From Sorex araneus (lineage: Eukaryota; Chordata; Mammalia; Eulipotyphla; Soricidae): a stretch of DNA of 64,000 nt. The stretch covers positions 42,820,594 through 42,884,593 of the forward strand of contig NC_073307.1 of NCBI RefSeq assembly GCF_027595985.1, read 5' to 3'. This document shows positions 54,725 to 64,000 of this stretch, in pieces. Numbering within the stretch: position 1 is the stretch's first letter; each line of letters starts with the position of its first letter. A program made the translations under genes and the position numbers. Under the pieces are notes generated by a model, which saw nothing but the letters and a program-made list of their open reading frames with translations, was not told the origin of the DNA and searched no databases.

Positions 54725-54912
54725 GTTTTTATTTATTTTTATTTTTTGGTCTTTTGGGTCACACCCAGCGATGCTCAGGGGTTACTCCTGGCTCTGCACT
54801 AAGGAATTACTCCTGGCAGTGCTTGGGGGACCATATGGGATGCTGGGAATCGAACCCGGGTCGACCGCGTGCAACGTAAACTCCCTACCCACTGTGCTAT
54901 CGATCCAGCCCC
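54725..54912 (-). mobile_element. SOR-type SINE, antisense, with target duplication
   Basis: Full-length near-consensus minus-strand copy including 'gggaatcgaacccgggtcgaccgcgtgcaacg'. It is flanked by TCTATGGCATTCTGG (54710-54724) and TCTATGGCATTTTGG (54913-54927), a 15-bp target duplication with one change. Confidence 0.93.
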
Positions 54913-54927
54913 TCTATGGCATTTTGG

Positions 54928-55400
54928 AGACCAGCACTACCTGGAGCCTCCTCTTCCTCACAGACACGCCCACGCATGTACACTTCCCCCCTCCCTGCTC
55001 CCAAGACCCAGAGTAGCTGACGGAACGTGGGTGAAGGCTGGGGGCCTGGGGAAAAGTGGGAATTGGCAGGTAACAGCAGAACAACTTCCAGAGTTGCCTC
55101 TGGAGACAACCGGTTAAAAAAAAAAAATCATGAGTTTTGTTCTGCTCTGAAAATGAAACACATGTACATACATAACTTAAAAGAAAACATAAAAAGCCAT
55201 TTTCCTTCCCACAACTGATCCCAGTCTTCCTTCCTCAGAGACAACCACTGTTAGCAGCTGCTTGTATAATGGAACTGAAATATTCACTGCACTTGAAAGT
55301 GACGCTCAATCTTGGTGCATTTTTCCGTCCACAATTTTGAAGGCTCCTTTAGCAAATCTCCTTAGAACTCAGTGCACTGACATTTTACTATTTAAATTTA
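54928..55400. other. Unique sequence, nothing recognised
   Basis: A-run at 55117-55127. No exon or further repeat. Confidence 0.3.
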
Positions 55401-55484
55401 TTGTTATTTACACTTTTGGCTGTGGGTCCACACCCTGCAATGCTTTGGGATTGCTACTGGCTCTGCACTCAGGGATTAACTTTA
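55401..55484 (-). mobile_element. SOR-type SINE 3' body, antisense, truncated
   Basis: 'ttttggctgtgggtccacaccctgcaatgctttgggattgctactggctctgcactcagggatta' is the reverse complement of the 3' body only. The copy is lost beyond a short A-run. Confidence 0.7.
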
Positions 55485-55822
55485 AAAAAAAAAATGCTCA
55501 GAGTGACATGAATCCAAGTCCATACATGTTTAGCAAAGACCTATCTTCCGCAGAACAAATGCAGCCCGAGTCAGTCATTTGTGATAAGGATTTAACACTT
55601 GGATAGTTCAGATCTTTTTCTTGGTGTTTAAGCCATGCATCTAAAGTGATAGCTTTGTTTGAAATCCTGTGTGCAGACTCAGAGGTCTTCTCTTTCCGGC
55701 ACCCCCTCCCACCTCCAGCCCTCCTAGCTTCTACCAGATTCTTTAACCAGTTTTCACTAGTTTTCACTAGGTCTGTCTTAGAGCAGACTTCAGGGTGAGC
55801 GGTATGCGCAGATCACAGTACA

Positions 55823-55824
<2 letters not shown>
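55485..55824. other. Unique sequence, nothing recognised
   Basis: Contains a small direct repeat 'agttttcact' twice at about 55749-55769. No gene. Confidence 0.3.

Positions 55825-55879
<55 letters not shown>
55825..55879 (+). repeat. (CT)n microsatellite
   Basis: Pure CT tract of about 27 units. Confidence 0.95.
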
Positions 55880-55882
<3 letters not shown>

Positions 55883-56772
55883 CCTCCTCCGAATGGATTG
55901 ACTCCAGCATGTAATACTCCCCAAAGAAAGAAAACTTCCTTGGCTGGCAGGAGAAGATGCACTGTAGAGCACTCTGCTTGCAGACCCACACGACTGTGCG
56001 TTGAAAGCTGAGGGCTGGTCTACGGCACAGCCGACATCCCCACCCGTGTCTTGTGTGCAAGGGGGTAGGGAGCAGCCAGGCTGCAGCCCACGGGGGCCTT
56101 CAAGATGAGAGCCCCCAGCAGCCCCCAACCTCCCCAGCTCCAGCAACATCTGTGTGTCATCTCTCCAGCTGGCTGCCCCAGCCGTTCTGGTGTCAGGAAA
56201 AAGTTATGAGTCACTGGGAAGGGATTTGAGACCGGAGAGTGCCGTTAAATCATCTCTTGGGGTCTGGATGTCATTGGCAATTGAGCCTTAGCAACCAGCC
56301 AGTGGATGACATGGCTCCCCCCCAGGAAGGCCACACACCAGAGCTGGGGACCTTGCCTGAGCCTGGTTGAGATAAGCGAAGGAGGTGCTGTAGGAATGGC
56401 GCATGCTCCCCCCCACGGAAGGTACTGCCCAGGTCACCGTGCAGGTCTGCCCCTCTCTCTCCTTGCCCGCACGTTACAGTGGAATGAGCGCTCTGGCTGG
56501 AGATCTCCTCTCTGGCCTGCTGCTTCCCAGCACACCAGGCAGATGTGCAGCCCTTAGCCTGGGCTGGAGTCCCCACAGCAGGATCTCGCTGGACTCTCTG
56601 GTTTCTTGCTCTGAGCTGTGCTCTCTTATTATGTGGGAGGAAGGACTTGTCTGCGAGCCCAAGAACCATGGGATGCGGGGTCTTCCCTGGGACCTCAGTC
56701 AGTTTCTAGTCTAGCCCCATCCTGTGTCTGAGTCTCCAGGACATTGACCCATCCACCTGGAACCCCGTCTGG
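55880..56772. other. Unique sequence, nothing recognised
   Basis: GC-moderate; frames on both strands without motifs. No named repeat. Confidence 0.3.
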
Positions 56773-56962
56773 CCTCCTGTATCTGTTACTAGGGTCATGA
56801 GAAGTCTCCCCTTTATTGGGGGAAGAAATCATCTCCTAGCTTCTGCCCACTGATCTCTCTCTTCCAGCCTCCTGTATCTGTTACTAGGGTCATGAGAAGT
56901 CTCCCCTTTATTGGGGGAAGAAATCATCTCCTAGCTTCTGCCCACTGATCTCTCTCTTCCAG
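56773..56962 (+). repeat. Perfect 95-bp tandem duplication
   Basis: 56773-56867 and 56868-56962 are identical base for base (each starts CCTCCTGTATCTG and ends CTCTTCCAG). Zero divergence means a very recent duplication or an assembly artefact. Confidence 0.95.
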
Positions 56963-57045
56963 CTGGTGCTGGAGAGGTGGGGATTGAACCCGGGAAATGC
57001 AAGGCAAGTGACTCATAACTATCCCCGAGCCACATCTCCAGCCCA
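56963..57045 (-). mobile_element. SOR-type SINE head, antisense, partial
   Basis: 'tggtgctggagaggtggggattgaacccgggaaatgcaaggcaagtg...ccacatctccagccc' is a reverse-complement head plus B box. The copy breaks off at the tandem duplication boundary. Confidence 0.7.
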
Positions 57046-57112
57046 CTGATCTGACCTCTTATTGCCCTCCTGCCCGCCAAGGTTTCTCTTCAGATAACTG
57101 AAAATCCCTTTT

Positions 57113-57167
57113 CTCTCTGTCTCTGTCTCTCTGTCTCTATATCTGTCTCTTTGTCTCTGTCTCTCTT

Positions 57168-57263
<96 letters not shown>
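57113..57263 (+). repeat. (TCTG/CT)n(CA)n compound microsatellite
   Basis: An imperfect TCTCTG part, a pure CT run (57171-57220), then a pure CA run (57220-57263). Confidence 0.95.
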
Positions 57264-57266
<3 letters not shown>

Positions 57267-58600
57267 AGTAAGCTTTGCTCCAGAGTATGGAGGTAAGGTA
57301 GATTACAAGCCCAATTTGGCCCTTGCCCATCCATTCTAATGGGGGAGGTCGATGGATGAGTGCTAATAAAAATCAGTGTGAAAATATCATCTGGGGACAA
57401 AGGCATCATAAAAATTGAGGAAAGAGGAATGGGGGGGGCAAGGGGAGGGTAGGAAAGGCACTGGGTCAAGTTCGGGCTGTCCATTTCAGGAGGAAGTTAA
57501 CAGTTAACAGAGAAGTTCTAAATGACAAAGGGAATCAACTCTTTGAAAACTGGGGTGGAGCTGGGGGGCCTCGTCCCGTCCTAAGCAGAGGGAGGAGCGA
57601 GTCCACTGGGCTGGACGGAGAGCTGGACAGACAGACACACACGTAGAGCCGCGGGTCTGGGGAAAGTCAGGTGGAGGAGTTGGAGCTGAGCAGGAAATCT
57701 CTGCGCCCTGAGTAGGGTGTTTCCGTTTGGTTGTTAAATGCCACTTGCAAGTTCTGTGCAGGGGTGGGCATGGATCTAGCGATGTTTTTATTTTGTCTTT
57801 TAGTTTGGGGGAGGGGGGTCTCCCAAGAGGTGGTCAGGAGGCTGGGGGCTCCTCCAGCTGGTGGCCTTAGTGCCAAGGCCCGAGGGTGCAGTTCTTGGGA
57901 CTAGAGTGGCACGTACCTTCACTGCTGTCCTCTCTCTCTCCAGCCCCCGAATTCAGGCTTTCCCAAGACCATCAGTTGCTGTGCGCAGAGGAGAGGGGGT
58001 AGGGGCTGTGACTGGAAGCAGAGAGCTAGATGAGCAGGCTCCCACTGGAGCTGGTGGCAGCTCGGGTGCCCAGAGGGCAGTGCGTGGGTCTGGCCTGTGC
58101 CGGCCGTAGGATCAATGTTCAGATGGTCTCTCCCCACACTGCCATTGCATGTTGTCACTGGTTGTGTTCTCCCACAGTGGCCTGGCGGCTTCCTGACCCC
58201 TTGACCTCAGTTTCCCCCTGGTGCCCTGCCACTACCTCTTAGCCGCAGTATTTTTGAGGGGTCCAATGTATAAGTGAATGAAGGCAGACCGCCACCCGAA
58301 GCAGTTTCTTGTTTTGTTGACCATGGAAGAGAATGTCTCCTCACCACGGCCGTGTACGTGTCTGGAACTTTCTCCTGTCCCCAGGTTATCCGTGAGGTAC
58401 AAAACCAACATTCCTTTCCAACAGAGCTTTCCACAGAGCCAGCTGTCTGCTTCCCGCACTCTCAGACTCCCAGCCCAGCGCCCTTGCTTCCCCGTCTCGG
58501 GTGACGGTTCTGGAGGAGCCTGACTGGCCTCCTAGTGCCGCTGCGAGGGGCTGATTAGTGCAGAGCCCCGCCAAGAGCTCACGGGCCTCTGCCTGCGTCC
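57264..58600. other. Unique sequence, nothing firm
   Basis: GC-moderate. 'ccccttgacctcagtttccccc' near 58197 could be a scrap of MIR. Frames near 57.86-58.5 kb on both strands lack domains. Confidence 0.3.
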
Positions 58601-59400
58601 CACTTCAGAATGACTTTTCTGTTCTTCCTCTTGGGAGAAATAAGACTGTTAAGTGAACAGGAAGAAGATTGCTCTCTGAGCAGAAAATTATTCCGCCTTA
58701 ATCTTTTAGTTAGTTATTCACTGGGAACTGGGGAATCGGCCTTTCAAAGGCAGCGTGGGCCCCATGTACCCTGGCTGTTGTTTTTTCCCCCCACTGCATC
58801 TCACTGTGCAACCCTTTGAATCCTGAACAGCGACAATGGGAATGGCCCAGGTGCTTTCCAGTAAGCAGAGATGAGTGGCTTCCAGGGCCACTGCCCAGGC
58901 CCCCTTGGCCTGGCAATGGAGGGTCACTGCTGGCATCCGTGTCTCTCTCTGCCCCGGGCACGTGGGCTGAACCAGCCGGGGGCACCCTGCTCTCTCTCTC
59001 TCTCCCCACTCAGTGCTCAGCTTCGGCCTCTGCCTCTCCACACTCAACATTTATTGGATAATTTCCACTTTTCCTCTTGATTGTGGTCGCTGTCTCTGGC
59101 GATTTTAATCACAGGGCTGGTCTGCTTAGCGTTTCATTAGGGGAACTATGGGTGAGTCATTTATTTATTTATTTTCAGAGGCAGGGGCAAATCGGTGAGA
59201 TTCCGTGCATTGTTTTTCCTCCCTCCAGATAATTCAGGCTGCTGCGTGCGATTAGCCGCGGGTTCAGGGTATCAGCTAGTAACCGTTTGCTTCCATTTTC
59301 CATCGCAGAATTAGAATCGATGACCATTAGGTCCAACATCCGTGGTCCATTTTGTGGAAAGGAAGGTTAAGGGAGACCGTTTGCAGAGGGACCCATCTCT
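58601..59400. promoter_or_regulatory. Candidate conserved non-coding elements
   Basis: Two repeat-free AT-rich patches, 58.6-58.72 kb ('ttccgccttaatcttttagttagttattcac') and 59.04-59.34 kb ('tttcattaggggaactatgggtgagtcatttattt', 'ccagataattcagg', 'gcgattagccgcggg', 'agaattagaatcgatgaccattagg'). They resemble bicoid-type (TAATCC/GATTA) and homeodomain clusters. Inference from motif density. Confidence 0.35.
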
Positions 59401-59933
59401 TCCTGCTGTTGTCCCCCCTCTATTGCCCAGGACAACTCTAGCTTCCTCCTCCCTCCCCGCCCCCCCCCCACATCCACACTATCCTTGAAGTCCATTCTCT
59501 TCCTACAAGTAAGCCTTCAGCTTCCGGGCACGACCCAGAGAGACAGTTAGAGATGCCTGGATGTCAGCAGGAGTTACAGAATGCTAAGCAGAGGCGGGGC
59601 AGGTATGCCCGCCAGTCATTCCTTCTGATGACAGGGAGTGGAGAAAGCCATCTTCTAGGTCTGTCCGTGTGGGAGAGAAAGATTCCAGGCTGCAGACAGG
59701 ATGGAACTGCCTTTGGAAAAATCATCACCAGCCACATGCAAAAAAGCCTGTGAGGTCTGTCAGCAGCGATGGAAGGAGGAAAGGGAGCAGGCGCCAGGGC
59801 TGATTGTTCGATCCAGATAGGAGGGAGATTGAAGCTCACCCAGGCTGGGGTGTGTCTGTGTGTTCATTGTAAGGGTCGAGGTGCAATAGAGAGCTTGGCC
59901 CTTTCTACTGGGGGTGGGGGTGTGGAAGGGTGG

Positions 59934-59937
<4 letters not shown>
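59401..59937. other. Unique sequence, nothing recognised
   Basis: Contains a C-run (59457-59470). No gene or repeat identified. Confidence 0.3.

Positions 59938-59975
<38 letters not shown>
59938..59975 (+). repeat. (AG)n microsatellite
   Basis: Pure AG tract of about 19 units. Confidence 0.95.
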
Positions 59976-59978
<3 letters not shown>

Positions 59979-60294
59979 CTGTGCTCTGAGGTGAGCACAC
60001 TTTGTGGAGTCTGTCCTTTTCAATTCCTTCTATGGATGGGTGGCAGGTTTCAGACCCAAAACAGGACGGGAGGGCTGCTGATTAGCTGACCCCCCAAGCA
60101 AGCCCTAATCTCTGAATTACTACTGCAAGACAAGGATAAGACAGCACACGTTTCAAAAAGTAAACGAAATCAGATCACTTTTTTTTTCTTTAACGCTAGA
60201 AGGATTTCAAAATACACTGAGGGATGGATGATGGGAGCCGCAAAGGTTTACCTAAACTGCCACTAGAAGCTTTCTCTAAATAAGTTCTTTTCAG

Positions 60295-60470
60295 GAGGCT
60301 GGAGCAATAGCACAGAGGGTAGGGCATTTGCCTTGCACGCGGCCGACCCGGGTTCGATTCCCAGCATCCCATATGGTCCCCTAAGCACCGCCAGGGGTAA
60401 TTCCTGAGTGCAGAGCCAGGAGTAACCCCTGTGCATTGTCGGATGTGACCCAAAAAGAAAAAAAATAAAG
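60295..60470 (+). mobile_element. Young full-length SOR-type SINE
   Basis: Almost consensus from 'ggaggctggagcaatagcacagagggtagggc' through an exact B box 'gggttcgattcccagc' to 'ggatgtgacccaaaaag' and an A-rich tail. No clear target duplication could be matched. Confidence 0.95.
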
Positions 60471-61289
60471 GAAGTTTTTTCCCCCTCTTTTTCTTAAATG
60501 TGCTTTAGAATTTTAAAATTTTCATATTCTTGAAAATATAGGAGACAGAGTTGATGAGGGGTAACCAATACTCGGTAATCAAAATCCATTCATATTTTTG
60601 CAGAAGCTAGGTAACTAGCTATTCATCCTCAAAGGGATAAAAAAAGAGTGAGCTTGGGTTACTGCCAGATCAGGTTGAGTTTTGTCATCCAATGAGTAGG
60701 AGAAAACTGTGCTTTTCATTGTGGTTTTGTTTCTGGTTTTTGTTTATTTGTTTGTTTGTTTGTGTTTTTTTGTGATAGTAAGGAGTGTGTACCGGTATTT
60801 CCAAAGCCAGCTTGGCTCAAATCCAGAACAGGGAAAAACAAAACAACAACCAAATGCAATCCTTGGTTTTCTTTAAACTTAAAGATCGACAAGGTGGTTT
60901 TTAAAATAGCTATTACCCAAATGAATACATACTGATGCAAGCCCACCTTTATCTCTCAGGAAGCTACATATGAGTTCTGAGCCGGGGTTAACCTTTGAGT
61001 CACCTGTTTTGAGGATTTGAGTCATTAAGTGGTATAGATATTTAAACAACCCCACAACTTCCTGGAACTTATTCGCCTGAAGGAAGCAGATTTTCTGGAT
61101 GTTTAGAAATACTAATTTTGAGGGTAGGATTTCACATTGAAGGATAATAATCAAAGAGTATTTTATCGGGAGGGTGATGGCTGCATTTCACTGATTTTTG
61201 AAAGAAGCACTTAATCCGTGAGGCACGCTCCACCTCACTTCAAATGGAAGCTCCCCACATAATTCAAGCCAGTCCGAGAAGTCCCTTTT
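60471..61289. other. AT-rich unique sequence
   Basis: Holds a (TTTG)n-like tract at 60740-60771. No exon or named repeat seen; part may be conserved. Confidence 0.3.
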
Positions 61290-61425
61290 TGTGTAGAGAG
61301 AACACGAGCAAGGGCATGGACACCGCATGCAGGAGGCCCAGGTTCAGTCTCAGCACCAACGGTCCCGGAGCTTAATAACCAGACATGGACCCTGAGCATA
61401 CAGGGTGTGACATCAAAACACACAG
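61290..61425 (+). mobile_element. Degenerate SINE
   Basis: 'gagagaacacgagcaagggcatggacaccgcatgcaggaggcccaggttcagtctcagcaccaacggtcccggag' follows the head plus B box layout; the ending 'catacagggtgtgacatc' recalls the body. Old. Confidence 0.55.
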
Positions 61426-61467
61426 AAAAGAACATGAGCAAAACCACTTAAAGTGTCCCTTATTTTG

Positions 61468-61648
61468 GTTTTTGGGGTTTTTTTTGGCTTTTTGGGTCAC
61501 ACCCCGTGATGCTCAGGGCTGACTCCTGGCTCTGCACTCAGGAGTCACTCCTGGCGGTGCTCAGGGGACTATATGGGATGCTGGGAATCGAACCCAGGTC
61601 GGCCGCATGCAAGGCAAACACCCTACCCGCTGTGCTATTGCTCCAGCC
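61468..61648 (-). mobile_element. SOR-type SINE, antisense, with 18-bp target duplication
   Basis: Complete near-consensus minus-strand copy. Flanks are AAAGTGTCCCTTATTTTG (61450-61467) and AAAGTGTCCCTCATTTTG (61649-61666), one mismatch in 18. Young insertion. Confidence 0.95.
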
Positions 61649-61666
61649 AAAGTGTCCCTCATTTTG

Positions 61667-63284
61667 CTAAAAAGCTTAGCGCTAGCTACCAAATGCAATA
61701 ATAAATGTAAACCGGTTGAAATAGATTGGGACCTAAAGCAGGCTTCCCTCCTCCTCCACTCCCACACCTCCCACTGACGGTTTCAGAAATGAAATGAATT
61801 GCCCTGAATAATAAAAGTTGTAGACATTCAAGAGATAACACCCCCTCCCCAAGCCCATTTCAGCTCTGTGCTAGATATATCCAGACGTCAGCTAATCTAC
61901 TGTGTAGACAGAGATTTCACCAACGATATGCACCCGTCAGCAATCTCAGACTATCTTGGAGCAGCTCCTGAAACGCTATCATGTGTCTCTCTACAATTAG
62001 AAGCTTCTGGTCAAAGAGCAACCTGATTTTTTTTTTTCTGGCTTCTGGGGTGCTGGAAGACCCTCTGTGCATGGACAAAGGTAGGAGCAGAGTGAAGGAG
62101 AGCAGCTAGGGGACACCAAGAACCTCATGAAAGATGCTGAGTTCTCTCTTCCTGAAACCCCCAAAAGTAAGACAGCAGGAAGAGCCGGTAGGTCTGGGTC
62201 ACAGCCCCAACCACCTGCAGTGGGGGATGCTGTCAGCTGGAATTGTTCCCTGGAGCCAGGGAGCTTTGCAGAGAGAGCCTGGCAGGTTGCTGGTGTCTCT
62301 GCAGCCGTGTCTGAAGTTGGCTTCTGCGCCAGAGCATACGCCTACAGCTGTCTCAGCCTGAGCGATCCCAGGCCCGGGGAGGAGCAGGAGGTGACATGGA
62401 GGCTTTCTCCTAACCACGCTGAGAGCAAATGGAGAAGAAATGATCAGGGGCACTTGGCCCGCCAAAGGGCAGCTCCCTTTAACTCACATGTGCTAAGCGG
62501 TCTGGAAAACTCGAGTCCCTGTACCTAGAGTTTCCTCCTTTTAAGTGCAGTCAGCCAAAATACCTTCCTAAGGGCTGGAGAGGGAAGCACCTTCCATGGA
62601 GGCATGTTATTCTTGCCTTTGTGTTTCGTTCCCAATCAACTCACAAGTGCCCAGGAAAAAAGCAGATGAGTAATGTGAAAATAACTCACATCATCAGCCT
62701 GGCATGAATAAATAACCAATATTCCGAGCTATTCCCCTAGCGTCCCAGCTCTCCACTCCACCATCCTCATCCCTTTATTCTTCTGTCAGATCCTTAGAGG
62801 GGGGAAAAAGATGTTTCGGACAGGTATCCGAAACGTCTGAAGCCAAGAGTGTAGTGTTGCACTTCAAATGACGAAAGAACGCCCCAGTGCTGTCGAGAGG
62901 CCTTCTGGCACCCCCTGTGTGGCCCCAGTCCTTCCACCCCTGGTATTTTGCTGTCCCCTTACTCGGAGCAGCAGGGTGCGCCCGCCCTGCTTTCTCCAAC
63001 CTGAGGCCCAATGCCTCCCTCTGCAACGGCTTCCCGTCCAGGTGGCATCCTTCAGAGAAAACGGCGACTTCTTTTTTAAAAGCCACTGCTGATATTGAGA
63101 CAGTGAGGCCCTAGGGTTGGGGGCCTGTTTGTTTGGGTTTTGGTTTTTGATCCCAGTTCCTATCAGCTGCAAGGCCCCGAGTCGGACTCCCAGCCCAGCA
63201 CAGGCAATCTGTAAGATGGAAGTAACGCGTATTAGGCAGCGAGCCAGAGCGGGGAGTGAATGCCTCCTGGCTGCCTTTCTAGAA
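61667..63284. other. Unique sequence with one hairpin, no gene
   Basis: Frames at 62.1-62.5 kb and 62.8-63.5 kb on both strands lack recognisable domains and splice sites. A hairpin-capable inverted repeat lies at 62809-62838. 62.6-62.75 kb is AT-rich and may be conserved. Confidence 0.3.
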
Positions 63285-63490
63285 GCTGCAGCGTGTAGGG
63301 AAAGCGCTGGGTGCCCGACAGCTTGGTCTGAGTTTTTGCCGCCTCTGGCAAGTGACTTCCTTTTGCAGGACCCTAGTCTTCCGACTAGGACGATAAGAGG
63401 GGGCAGTTGTTTCTGCCCCAAAGCAGTTGTGAGAGTTGATGAATGCTCTGAAGGTCGAAAGGCGTCGGGATGGTGCAAAGTTGGAGCATA
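63285..63490 (+). mobile_element. MIR-like element
   Basis: 'gcagcgtgtagggaaagcgctgggtgcccgacagcttggtctgag', 'gcctctggcaagtgacttcc', 'aggacgataagaggg' and 'ttgtgagagttgatgaatgc' follow the MIR order (head, core, AATGGGG region, gtgaggattaaatg). Diverged. Confidence 0.5.
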
Positions 63491-64000
63491 ACCTGGAGTC
63501 AACCCAGTTGGGACAGCGGCAGCTTTTTAAAACTGAGAATTTTCACCACATTTTTAGGTCCTGTTAAGACTAAGAGCCTCCTTGCAAACTGAGTAAATCA
63601 TGTGGGGGCATCTGATTCTGGGCCCTGGACATGCTGGGTAGGGGGTATCTATTCGGGGTGCGGGGGGGGGGGAGGTGGTGCCCTGCTTGGGGCGGGGAGA
63701 AAAACGAGTTCATCATTGCCCGAGAGACACCACATCCCTTCCCTCCTCCCACAATGGATTTGCCACCAACCTTCATTTTTCAAAAAAGCTTTTCTCCTTT
63801 TTTTTTTTCTCCCACCCTTAAAAGAAGTTCTGGATTCATGGCTATTTCTCTGCTCCTTTGTGATGGCTCCAGTGCTAAAAGGGAACATCCATTATACACA
63901 GTTGGTACTTATTATCGTACTCTGTGGCATGCCATCATCATTCTCCAGAATGTGTTGAAGTCAGGTCCGAGATGTTTCCTTTCCCTCTGGAATGGGCGCT
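63491..64000. other. Unique sequence with G-run, no gene
   Basis: G-rich tract at 63654-63678 with quadruplex potential; T-run at 63798-63810. The last 150 bp (63,840-64,000) are repeat-free. No exon can be supported before the window ends. Confidence 0.3.

Noticed and set aside
1-64000. CRISPR arrays, operons, insertion sequences, phage or toxin-antitoxin systems
   Set aside because: No regularly spaced direct repeats with unique spacers and no compact co-directional genes; composition, SINEs and L1s show mammalian nuclear DNA.

Overview
The window is vertebrate nuclear DNA, almost certainly from a shrew (Sorex-like). I see no bacterial-style genes and no complete protein-coding gene. The lineage call rests on more than 30 copies of one tRNA-derived SINE. 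Its head carries a Pol III A box (TAGCACAGCGGG) and B box (GGTTCGATTCC). Its body reads 'cccatatggtcccctgagcactgccagg...gagccaggagtaacccctg' and it ends in an A-rich tail. From memory this is the SOR-type SINE of soricid shrews; that attribution is recognition, not a database result. Older mammalian layers (MIR, L2-like fragments, L1 3' ends, one solo-LTR-like element) and many microsatellites agree with a placental mammal.

Layout. The first 6 kb holds a cluster of CpG-rich blocks (about 1.2-2.3, 3.4-4.0 and 4.2-5.9 kb), the only promoter-like part of the window. It contains a candidate first exon, about 3.96-4.33 kb. That exon ends in a good splice donor and holds a three-codon upstream ORF whose stop directly abuts a second ATG. 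I could not identify the gene. From 6.9 to 8.3 kb lie AT-rich, conserved-looking segments, including a perfect HNF1-type palindrome and a possible internal exon. From 9 kb to the end the sequence looks like intron or gene desert: SINEs in both orientations, two L1 3' ends of different subtypes plus an older L1 ORF2 remnant, a minus-strand solo-LTR-like element near 16 kb, MIRs, and simple repeats. Between these are unique AT-rich stretches dense in homeodomain, forkhead, GATA and POU-like motifs (for example 20.6-20.8, 32.9-33.2, 49.1-51.1, 53.0-53.6 and 58.6-59.4 kb) that look like conserved non-coding elements.

Interpretation. A broad CpG cluster followed by more than 55 kb without a recognisable coding exon, but with many enhancer-like islands, is the usual neighbourhood of a developmental regulator with long introns or a flanking desert. 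This is inference; neither the gene nor its strand can be fixed from this window alone.

I did not find a new defence-like or enzymatic system. The best leads are structural: the stop-ATG uORF exon, the HNF1 palindrome, a 13-bp-arm hairpin at 18.2 kb, a composite SINE present in both orientations, an exact 95-bp tandem duplication, and several candidate enhancers.
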